The notes under the pieces were generated by a model, which worked only from the letters and a program-made list of their open reading frames with translations, had not been told where the DNA came from and made no database searches. Below are positions 1 through 6,415 of a stretch of DNA of 15,205 bases, one piece after another. The position numbers and the translations under genes were made by a program. The stretch lies in the NCBI GenBank assembly GCA_020860025.1, contig JAJBVC010000059.1:1-15205 (forward strand). The letters run 5' to 3'. Position 1 is the first letter of the stretch. The number at the start of each line of letters is the position of its first letter. The DNA comes from Clostridiales bacterium. Lineage in GTDB: Bacteria > Bacillota > Clostridia > Oscillospirales > Acutalibacteraceae.

Positions 1-729
1 ATCCCTAATAGTGTAACAAGTATAGGTAATAATGCATTTAGAGACTGTAAAGGTTTAATAAACATAACAATACCTAACAGTGTAACAAGTATAGGTAGTA
101 ATGTATTTTATAATTGCACAAGTTTAACAGATATTGATGTAGATGAAAACAATGAATATTATTCATCACAAGACGGAGTTCTGTTTAATAAAGATAAAAC
201 AAAGTTAATACAATATCCAACAGGAAATGAAAGAACATATTATGAAATCCCTGATAGTGTAACAAGTATAGGTAACTATGCATTTTCCGATTGTACAAAG
301 CTAACAAGCATAACAATTCCTAATAGCGTGACAAGTATAGGAGCAGATGCATTTTCACTTTGCGAAGGTTTAATAAATATAACAATCCCTGATAGCGTTA
401 CATATATAGGTGAATATGCATTTGGATGGTGTTACAGTTTAACCAATATAACTATTCCTAACAGTATAATATGTATATATGACGGTACATTTAAATACTG
501 CTATAGTTTAACTAATATAACAATACCTGACAGCGTAACAAGTATAAGCAATAGTGCGTTTACAGGTTGCACAAGTTTAACAAGTGTAACAATTGGTAAC
601 GGTGTAACAAGCATAGGAAAATATACATTTGAAGATTGCTCAAGTTTAACGAGTATAGCAATTGATAGCAGCGTAATAAAAATAGGCGATTACTCATTTT
701 TTGATTGTGAAAATTTAACAGATGTGTAT
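1..729 (+). repeat. 69-bp tandem coding repeats (BspA LRR units)
   Basis: The units encode about 23 residues each and begin near 1, 70, 247, 316, 385, 454, 523, 592 and 661. Seven of them run with exact 69-bp spacing from 247. Unit 2 is followed by a non-repeat island encoding a VDENNEYYSS...DGVLFNKDK-like stretch, which is usual in BspA proteins. The units are similar at DNA level (for example AGTGTAACAAGTATAGGTA recurs) and use ATA heavily for isoleucine, so they could recombine and change number. Confidence 0.85.
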
Positions 730-2517
730 TATGGTGGCAGCGAAGACGATTGGAACAATATAAGTGTTGGAAATTATAATACATACTTAACCAATGCCAA
801 TATTCATTATGAAACACTTAGCGATGATTATGTTTTGACATCTAAAACAGATGCGACTTGTACTGAAACCGGAACAGTGATTTATACTTGCTCTCATGGA
901 TATACGAGAACAGAAATAATTTCTGCATTAGGTCATAACTATGAATTGGTTGAAACTGTTGACCCCGTTGACTGCGGTACACCGGGATATAGTATATACA
1001 CTTGTTCAAGATGCGGAGAAACATATTATGACGATTATGTATATATTGACCATCAATATACAACGACCTTAACAGAACCCACCTGCACAAGTAGCGGATA
1101 TACAAAATACGAATGTTCAATATGTGGAGATTATTATTATTCTGATTATGTTGAAGCATTAGGTCATAGCTTTGTAGACGGTGTATGCGAAAATTGCGGA
1201 ATGGATGAACAAGACACTCTTGCTTCCGACCATCCGTACGCAAACAATACCGACCAAACTTGGACTATAACCAAAACGGATGCAAAGCGTATAGCAATAA
1301 CATTTTCTGATGATACCGAAACTGAAGATGACTATGACTACATATATATTTATGACAATGACGACAACGAGGTTGGCTGTTACAGCGGTAGCGAATTAGC
1401 GTCAAAAAGAATAGTTGTAACCGGTGATACAGTAAAAATTCGATTAGTCACTGATGATTCTGTAAGATATTACGGCTTTTCACTAACCGATGTTCAGGCA
1501 TATTATGAAGATTGTACTCACAGCGGTGAAACAGAGGTTAGAAATAAAGTTGAAGCAACCTGTTCTGAAGACGGTTACAGCGGTGATACATATTGTGTAG
1601 AATGTGGCGAGATACTTTCTTACGGCGAAACTATTTCTGCAACAGACCATATATATGATAACGGCACGGTTACAAAAAATGCAACGTGTTCTGAAACAGG
1701 TATTAAAACCTATACTTGTACTGAATGTTGGTATACATATGATGAAACGATTGCAAAAACCGCTCATACTGTAGTGACAGATAAGGCGGTAGCCGCCACC
1801 TGTACGGAAACAGGTTTAACAGCAGGCTCGCATTGCTCTGTATGCGGTACTGTAATTAAAGCACAGACTACTGTAGCTAAGCTTGCTCATACATACACAA
1901 ACAAAGTTACAAAAGCAACTTTGAGCAAAAATGGTAAAATTACTCCGACTTGTTCGGTATGTGGTGCGACTAAGAGCGCAACAACAATTTACTATGCGAA
2001 GACAATAAAGTTGTCCTCAACTTCATATACCTATGACGGCAAAGCTCATAAGCCGTCACTGACGATTAAGGACAGCAAGGGTAACAAGATTAGTTCATCA
2101 AACTACACTGTAACATACTCAAACAGCAAGAGTAAATCTGTCGGTAAATATACCGTTAAAATTAAGTTTAAAGGTAATTATAGTGGCACTAAGACGCTGA
2201 CTTACACAATCAAACCGAAAGCAACGAGTATCAGCAAAATTACCGCTAAGTCTAAAGGCTTTACCGTTAAATGGAAAAAGCAGGCAACACAGACTACAGG
2301 CTATCAAATCCAATATAGTACAAGCAAAGATTTCAGCAATGCAAAGACCGTAACCGTTTCAAAGACCGGCACGACATCAAAAACAATTTCAAAGCTTAAA
2401 TCAAAGAAAAAATATTATGTCCGTGTTCGTACCTACAAGACAGTAAAGGTTAATGGCAAGTCAACAAAAATCTACTCGAGTTGGAGCAAGGCTAAATCTG
2501 TTACAACGAAAAAATAG
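1..2517 (+). CDS. BspA-like leucine-rich-repeat surface protein, 5' end outside window
   Basis: The frame is open from base 1 to the TAA ending at 2517 (838 residues), so the start and any signal peptide lie upstream. An ATG at 328 falls inside a repeat and is not a real start. Domains in order: nine leucine-rich repeats of the Treponema/BspA type (pattern IPxSVTSIGxxAFxxCxxLTxIT, mostly 23 residues), with an island after repeat 2, and a cap containing YGGSEDDWNNIS near bases 730-820. Then come Cys/His modules (CxxCG plus LGH-like motifs), a CUB-like domain (about bases 1215-1505), more Cys modules, an MBG-type Ig-like domain (about 2000-2215) and a Lys/Thr/Ser-rich fibronectin III-like domain to the end. 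There is no LPXTG anchor, dockerin or C-terminal membrane segment. Proteins of this class are secreted and often bind host, fibre or other cells; the ligand here is unknown. No clear terminator follows the stop codon. Confidence 0.88.
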   Translation: MPNSVTSIGNNAFRDCKGLINITIPNSVTSIGSNVFYNCTSLTDIDVDENNEYYSSQDGVLFNKDKTKLIQYPTGNERTYYEIPDSVTSIGNYAFSDCTKLTSITIPNSVTSIGADAFSLCEGLINITIPDSVTYIGEYAFGWCYSLTNITIPNSIICIYDGTFKYCYSLTNITIPDSVTSISNSAFTGCTSLTSVTIGNGVTSIGKYTFEDCSSLTSIAIDSSVIKIGDYSFFDCENLTDVYYGGSEDDWNNISVGNYNTYLTNANIHYETLSDDYVLTSKTDATCTETGTVIYTCSHGYTRTEIISALGHNYELVETVDPVDCGTPGYSIYTCSRCGETYYDDYVYIDHQYTTTLTEPTCTSSGYTKYECSICGDYYYSDYVEALGHSFVDGVCENCGMDEQDTLASDHPYANNTDQTWTITKTDAKRIAITFSDDTETEDDYDYIYIYDNDDNEVGCYSGSELASKRIVVTGDTVKIRLVTDDSVRYYGFSLTDVQAYYEDCTHSGETEVRNKVEATCSEDGYSGDTYCVECGEILSYGETISATDHIYDNGTVTKNATCSETGIKTYTCTECWYTYDETIAKTAHTVVTDKAVAATCTETGLTAGSHCSVCGTVIKAQTTVAKLAHTYTNKVTKATLSKNGKITPTCSVCGATKSATTIYYAKTIKLSSTSYTYDGKAHKPSLTIKDSKGNKISSSNYTVTYSNSKSKSVGKYTVKIKFKGNYSGTKTLTYTIKPKATSISKITAKSKGFTVKWKKQATQTTGYQIQYSTSKDFSNAKTVTVSKTGTTSKTISKLKSKKKYYVRVRTYKTVKVNGKSTKIYSSWSKAKSVTTKK

Positions 2518-2593
2518 TTTAATTTATGTCAATATGCACAAAAACATTTCAGAAGATTAGCCGATTGCGATTTATTATTGACAAAATTGCATA

Positions 2594-2629
2594 AAATTGT
2601 TGACAATTTAGAGTGTAACAAAGTATAAT
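2594..2629 (+). promoter_or_regulatory. glnA promoter with overlapping dyad
   Basis: TTGACA (2600-2605) and TATAAT (2624-2629) are both perfect consensus elements with an 18-base spacer, which implies transcription starting near 2636. The -35 lies inside a perfect dyad, AAATTG-TTGA-CAATTT (2594-2609). A further AAAATTG half-site lies 10 bases upstream (2583-2589). A regulator bound there would block the -35, but its identity is unknown. Confidence 0.75.
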
Positions 2630-2646
2630 GACATTGTAGTAAGAAC

Positions 2647-2683
2647 GAGGGCGTTCCACTAATGGTGGAGTGCCCTCTTTTTT
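2647..2683 (+). terminator. Intrinsic terminator/attenuator in the glnA leader
   Basis: A 13-bp stem (2647-2659 with 2665-2677; two G-U pairs, no mismatches) has a 5-base loop and is followed by six T's. It lies between the consensus promoter and the glnA ribosome binding site, about 11 bases after the predicted transcript start. Full-length glnA mRNA would therefore need read-through or antitermination. Alternatively it terminates transcripts from the upstream BspA-like gene, which has no other terminator. Confidence 0.75.
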
Positions 2684-2730
2684 ATTTGTTTTTTAGGAAA
2701 CTAATTATTTATGAGAGAGGAGTATTTACT

Positions 2731-4083
2731 ATGAGTAAGTACACAAAGGAAGACATCCTCAGAAGTGCTGAGGAAAACGGCGCAGAATTCATCAGACTTC
2801 AGTTTACTGATGTGTTCGGTATTATGAAGAACGTAGCCATTACAAGTTCACAGCTTGAAAAAGCGCTTGATAATGAATGTATGTTTGACGGTTCTTCAAT
2901 CGACGGATTTGTACGTATCAACGAATCTGATATGTATCTTCATCCAGACTATGATACATGGACAATTTTCCCTTGGAGAAAGCATCAAAACGCACAGACA
3001 GCACGTTTGATTTGCTCTGTATACTGTGCAGATAACGAAACACCTTTCCTTGGCGATCCGAGAAATGTATTGCAAAAGGTAATTGACGAGGCTGCTGAGA
3101 TGGGTTACACATTCAACGTCGGCCCTGAGTGTGAATTTTTCCTCTTTAAACTTGATGAGGACGGCAATCCGACAACAGTTACAGGCGATGAGGGCGGTTA
3201 CTTTGACCTTAACCCTGTTGACCACGGCGAAAATTGCCGTCGTGATATTTGTCTTGCACTTGAAGAAATGGGCTATACCATTGAAGCTTCTCACCACGAG
3301 GTTGCCGAGGGTCAGCACGAAATTGACTTCAAGTTTGACGATGTTATGACAACTGCCGACCGTGTAATGACATTTAAGCACGTTGTTAAAACTTATGCTA
3401 CAAAGCACGGCTTGCACGCAACATTTATGCCTAAGCCGATTTATGGTATTAACGGTTCGGGTATGCATACAAATATGTCTCTTATGACGACTGATGAAAA
3501 CGGCAAAGTGGTTAATGCTTTTTACGATCCTGAAAGTTCCGACGGACTCAGCGATGTTGCTCATAGCTTTATCGCAGGTCTTATGAAACACGTTAAAGGT
3601 ATTGCTGTTTACTCAAATCCGACTGTAAACTCTTACAAGAGATTAGTTCCGGGTTATGAGGCTCCTACTTATATTGTTTGGTCTGCGTCAAACCGTTCTT
3701 GCCTTGTTCGTATTCCTGCAGCAAGAGGAATGGGTACTCGTGTAGAGCTTCGTTGTCCTGACCCGACTTGCAATCCGTATCTTGAAATGGCACTTTGCCT
3801 TGCAGCCGGTCTTGACGGTATCAAGAATGGTATGGAACCTGCTCCCGCTGTAGATTACAACGTATTTGACCTTTCGGAAGAAGAACTTAAAGAAAGGGGC
3901 ATTGATTGTCTCCCAGGTTCACTTGAAGAGGCTATTAAAGCTTCTGAGGCTGATCCGTTTATCAGAGAAACAGTCGGCGAACACGTATTTAAGTCTTATA
4001 CCGAAGGCAAAAAAGCTGAGTGGGATAATTATCGTACAAAGGTTTCTCAGTGGGAAATTGACGAGTATATTATCAAATATTAA
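2731..4083 (+). CDS. glnA: Glutamine synthetase type I (GSI-alpha, Gram-positive type)
   Basis: This cytosolic dodecameric enzyme joins ammonia to glutamate using ATP. The chosen start gives MSKYTKEDIL and 450 residues, close to the Bacillus enzyme, with GAGAGGAG (2715-2722) 8 bases ahead. An ATG at 2662 is in frame but lies in the loop of the leader hairpin and is rejected. Visible motifs: DGSSIDGF (53-60), GPECEFFLF, VAEGQHEIDF, NGSGMH, and the region NPTVNSYKRLVPGYEAP followed by NRS. The C-terminus resembles Bacillus GlnA, and the adenylylation segment of enterobacterial GS is not evident. Arg62, which in B. subtilis GlnA mediates glutamine feedback inhibition, is present in GFVRI, so similar feedback is likely. 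Its neighbours, Amt-PII and GOGAT, supply its substrate and use its product. Confidence 0.97.
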   Translation: MSKYTKEDILRSAEENGAEFIRLQFTDVFGIMKNVAITSSQLEKALDNECMFDGSSIDGFVRINESDMYLHPDYDTWTIFPWRKHQNAQTARLICSVYCADNETPFLGDPRNVLQKVIDEAAEMGYTFNVGPECEFFLFKLDEDGNPTTVTGDEGGYFDLNPVDHGENCRRDICLALEEMGYTIEASHHEVAEGQHEIDFKFDDVMTTADRVMTFKHVVKTYATKHGLHATFMPKPIYGINGSGMHTNMSLMTTDENGKVVNAFYDPESSDGLSDVAHSFIAGLMKHVKGIAVYSNPTVNSYKRLVPGYEAPTYIVWSASNRSCLVRIPAARGMGTRVELRCPDPTCNPYLEMALCLAAGLDGIKNGMEPAPAVDYNVFDLSEEELKERGIDCLPGSLEEAIKASEADPFIRETVGEHVFKSYTEGKKAEWDNYRTKVSQWEIDEYIIKY

Positions 4084-4091
4084 TTTTGTTT

Positions 4092-4120
4092 TTAACTTGT
4101 TGGAGTGCAAAGAGTATATT
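4092..4120 (+). promoter_or_regulatory. Possible weak amt promoter
   Basis: TTAACT (4092-4097) and TATATT (4115-4120) have a 17-base spacer. The -10 matches 5 of 6 consensus bases and the -35 matches 4 of 6. If real, the transcript would start near 4127 and carry a leader of about 180 bases. The alternative is read-through from glnA. Confidence 0.3.
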
Positions 4121-4128
4121 GCTCCTTT
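4102..4128 (+). terminator. Weak hairpin after glnA
   Basis: GGAG(4102-4105)/CTCC(4122-4125) and CAA/TTG pair around a two-base bulge and are followed by only three T's. It may attenuate glnA transcripts. It overlaps the possible amt -10 and is at best a weak terminator. Confidence 0.3.
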
Positions 4129-4150
4129 AAGCTCACACAAGCCCTCTCTT

Positions 4151-4258
4151 ATGGCGTTATGCCATGTAAATCGGCGTCTGTTTGACGCAGGCGTCGATTT
4201 ATATTATCAGCACAATGGGGTGCGATTTACAGTTAGCGTAAATCGTGCCTCATTTTTT
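4151..4258 (+). promoter_or_regulatory. Structured amt leader ending in a strong terminator hairpin
   Basis: Three hairpins lie in series. Hairpin 1: ATGGC/GCCAT at 4151-4165. Hairpin 2: 4166-4173 with 4195-4202, enclosing GCGTC/GACGC. Hairpin 3: a 16-bp stem with no mismatch (4215-4230 with 4238-4253; two G-U pairs and one G-T position), loop AGTTAGC, followed by a T-run to 4258. The 8-base element GTAAATCG or its complement occurs four times (4166, 4195, 4223, 4238). The first copy can therefore pair with the second or the third, and the fourth with the third or the second. This looks like a terminator/antiterminator switch about 50 bases before the amt start, although hairpin 3 could simply end glnA mRNA. 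Confidence 0.6.
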
Positions 4259-4309
4259 AATTTGTTTGATTCTGTTTAATATAAAAAACTTATGGAGGAG
4301 GATATTTTT

Positions 4310-6055
4310 ATGAGTATGGAATCAATTTTATCAACAATAGGCGATGAGGTTTTCGGCGTCTGGTTTTTAATCGGTGCGGCGCTTGTTTTCTTTATGCAGT
4401 GCGGTTTTGCAATGGTGGAAACAGGCTTTACCAGAGCAAAAAATGCCGGAAACATCATAATGAAAAACCTTATGGATTTCTGTATCGGTGCAGTTATGTT
4501 CATCGTTTTGGGCTTCGGTCTTATGATGGGCGAGGAGTGTCTCGGAGGACTTGTCGGTATGCCTACTCTGGGATTGCTTACAGACTATACAGGCAATGCG
4601 GAAAATTGGTCGAGCTTTGTATTTAATCTTGTGTTCTGCGCAACTGCCGCAACTATAGTTTCCGGTGCAATGGCGGAGCGTACAAAATTCGCCTCATATT
4701 GTATTTATTCGGCAGTTATTTCCGCTGTTGTATATCCGATTGAAGCCGGATGGATTTGGAATCCGGAAGGTTGGCTTGCAGTCAGGGGATTTCACGATTT
4801 TGCAGGTTCTTGTGCAATTCATATGGTCGGCGGTATCAGCGCACTTATCGGTGCCGCAATTCTCGGCCCTCGTATTGGGAAATATAAAACCGATAAAAAG
4901 ACGGGAAAGAAAGTTGCAAAAGCTATTCCCGGTCACAGCCTTACATTAGGCGCTCTCGGTTGTTTTATTCTTTGGTTCGGCTGGTACGGCTTCAACGGTG
5001 CTGCCGCCACTTCAACCGATTCTCTCGCTTCAATTTTCCTTACAACCACAATGGCTCCGGCTACAGCAACTGTTGTTGCAATGATATTTACATGGATTAA
5101 GGACGGCAAACCGGATGTTTCAATGTCACTTAATGCTTCGCTTGCAGGTCTTGTAGCAATTACCGCACCCTGCGATTGTGTAGATGCTTTGAGTTCTGTT
5201 ATAATCGGTGCTGTTTCAGGTATACTTGTTGTTGTAGCTGTTGAAGTTATTGATAAAAAGCTCCATGTTGACGATCCTGTAGGTGCTGTTGCCGTTCATA
5301 TGGTAAACGGTATGTGGGGTACTATTGCCGTAGGACTTTTCTCAAACGGAAGCGACGGCGCTGCAAAGGGACTTTTCTACGGCGGCGGATTCTCACTTCT
5401 CGGTACGCAACTCCTCGGTTTGGTATGCGTTGCCGCTTGGACAGCCGTTACTATGACGATCGTATTCTTTGTTATCAAGAAAACAATCGGACTCAGAGTT
5501 TCTGAAGAAGAAGAAATCAAAGGTCTTGACGCAACCGAGCATAATTTACCGTCAGCGTATGCGGACTTTATGCCTGTAGGCGGTTATGCAATGGCAATGC
5601 CGTCAGCCGATACGGTTTCTGCTTCAAGCACACCTGTTGCACCTGTCGAAAAGGCTGTTCCTGTTGAAACTTATACCACAAACAAGGACGCAAAGCTTAC
5701 TAAGGTTGTTATGATTTTCAACCCTGCTAAGTTCGAGGAAATTAAAGATTCAATGAATTCCATCGGAGTAACCGGTATGACCGTAACAAATGTAATGGGA
5801 TGCGGTACGCAGAAAGGTCATATCAGGAGATATCGTGGTGTTGAAATTCAGGAAATGAACCTGAATCCGAAAATGAAACTCGAAATGGTCGTTTCCGCAG
5901 TTCCTGTCAGCGACGTTATAGACGCTGCACGAAATGTGCTTTATACAGGCAATATCGGCGACGGTAAGATATTTATCTATGATGTTGAGGATGTTGTTAA
6001 AGTCCGCACAGGAGAAAGAGGCTATGATGCTCTTCAGGGCGAAGACGATGTATAA
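4310..6055 (+). CDS. amt: Ammonium transporter (Amt/Rh) fused to a C-terminal PII (GlnK-type) domain
   Basis: The predicted 581-residue membrane protein conducts ammonium and carries its own PII sensor. The start at 4310 has GGAGGAGG 8 bases ahead; an ATG at 4292 overlaps that site and is rejected. Residues 10-395 are a hydrophobic Amt channel with about 11 membrane segments. It retains the conserved Asp163 and the twin histidines His171 (CAIHMVGG) and His330 (AVHMVNG). Next come the usual cytosolic tail (GLRVSEEEEIKGLD, EHNLPSAYAD) and an Ala/Pro/Ser/Val-rich linker (about 424-460). The PII domain (about 462-575) has GVTGMTV, GCGTQKGH, a T-loop with Tyr508 in RRYRGVE, the B-loop TGNIGDGKIF and the C-loop VRTGERG. 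Free PII normally plugs Amt with its T-loop; here the plug would be tethered. Amt is usually a trimer and PII a trimer, so the stoichiometry fits. Confidence 0.95.
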   Translation: MSMESILSTIGDEVFGVWFLIGAALVFFMQCGFAMVETGFTRAKNAGNIIMKNLMDFCIGAVMFIVLGFGLMMGEECLGGLVGMPTLGLLTDYTGNAENWSSFVFNLVFCATAATIVSGAMAERTKFASYCIYSAVISAVVYPIEAGWIWNPEGWLAVRGFHDFAGSCAIHMVGGISALIGAAILGPRIGKYKTDKKTGKKVAKAIPGHSLTLGALGCFILWFGWYGFNGAAATSTDSLASIFLTTTMAPATATVVAMIFTWIKDGKPDVSMSLNASLAGLVAITAPCDCVDALSSVIIGAVSGILVVVAVEVIDKKLHVDDPVGAVAVHMVNGMWGTIAVGLFSNGSDGAAKGLFYGGGFSLLGTQLLGLVCVAAWTAVTMTIVFFVIKKTIGLRVSEEEEIKGLDATEHNLPSAYADFMPVGGYAMAMPSADTVSASSTPVAPVEKAVPVETYTTNKDAKLTKVVMIFNPAKFEEIKDSMNSIGVTGMTVTNVMGCGTQKGHIRRYRGVEIQEMNLNPKMKLEMVVSAVPVSDVIDAARNVLYTGNIGDGKIFIYDVEDVVKVRTGERGYDALQGEDDV

Positions 6056-6086
6056 TATTGATGTATAACATCAGATAGTTTTACAC

Positions 6087-6118
6087 AAAGCTCCGACCAC
6101 TAATAGGTCGGAGCTTTT
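6087..6118 (+). terminator. Intrinsic terminator of amt
   Basis: An 8-bp G+C-rich core, GCTCCGACC/GGTCGGAGC (6090-6098 with 6106-6114), is extended by A-T pairs, has a 7-base loop, and ends in TTTT. It lies 32 bases after the amt stop and separates amt from the GOGAT operon. Confidence 0.85.
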
Positions 6119-6139
6119 AAATATACATTGATATACACC

Positions 6140-6165
6140 AAAATTTGCATAAATATACAAATTTT
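6140..6165 (+). promoter_or_regulatory. AT-rich dyad upstream of the GOGAT promoter
   Basis: AAAATTTG (6140-6147) and CAAATTTT (6158-6165) form a perfect 8-bp inverted repeat with a 10-base spacer, about 70 bases before the -35. It resembles the AAAATTG elements at the glnA promoter. The surrounding sequence is very AT-rich, so chance is a real possibility. Confidence 0.35.
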
Positions 6166-6233
6166 ATAAAAAACTATGTGAAATTATACATAAATTCATT
6201 AAAAATGATATTTATTTTCTATATCTTAATTAG

Positions 6234-6262
6234 TTGACGTTAAGACGGTGTTGTTGTAAAAT
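6234..6262 (+). promoter_or_regulatory. Promoter of the split GOGAT-purF operon
   Basis: TTGACG (6234-6239) and TAAAAT (6257-6262) have an optimal 17-base spacer; each element matches 5 of 6 consensus bases. The predicted start near 6269 gives a leader of about 145 bases. Confidence 0.65.
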
Positions 6263-6290
6263 TTATTATAGGAACAGGTATTATATATTT

Positions 6291-6392
6291 TATTAGGGGC
6301 AGTGCCCGAATATAGACATTTGGCTGAGGAAATTAAATTCAGTCCGATAACGGCTGATGCTTGCAGTGAAAAATTTCAGTGTTCAAATGTTT
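6291..6392 (+). promoter_or_regulatory. Foldable 5' leader of the GOGAT operon
   Basis: A hairpin, TATT-GGG(G)C / GCCC-AATA (6291-6312), is followed directly by a long-range stem of 9 bp (6314-6322 with 6384-6392). The long stem encloses a smaller hairpin (6323-6328 with 6338-6343) and further CTGA/TCAG pairing. There is no T-run, so this is not a terminator. It matches no riboswitch class that I recognise. It ends just before the AAGGAGAG ribosome binding site. Confidence 0.35.
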
Positions 6393-6415
6393 AATTAACT
6401 CAAGGAGAGATGAAT

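Noticed and set aside
1..729. Regular 69-bp repeats as a CRISPR or minisatellite array
   Set aside because: The repeats are in frame, contiguous, and encode a typical BspA leucine-rich repeat.
2662..2730. N-terminal extension of glnA from an ATG at 2662
   Set aside because: The ATG lies in the loop of the leader terminator, the added residues do not match glutamine synthetase, and the ATG at 2731 has a good ribosome site.
2896..3591. Long minus-strand frame inside glnA (231 codons)
   Set aside because: It lies wholly opposite a conserved gene, has no recognisable domain, and is rich in Cys/Val/His as expected of an antisense shadow.
4151..4258. ANTAR-type tandem hexaloop target before amt
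   Set aside because: The loops are 5 and 7 bases and lack the A-x-x-G hexaloop pattern known for ANTAR RNA targets.
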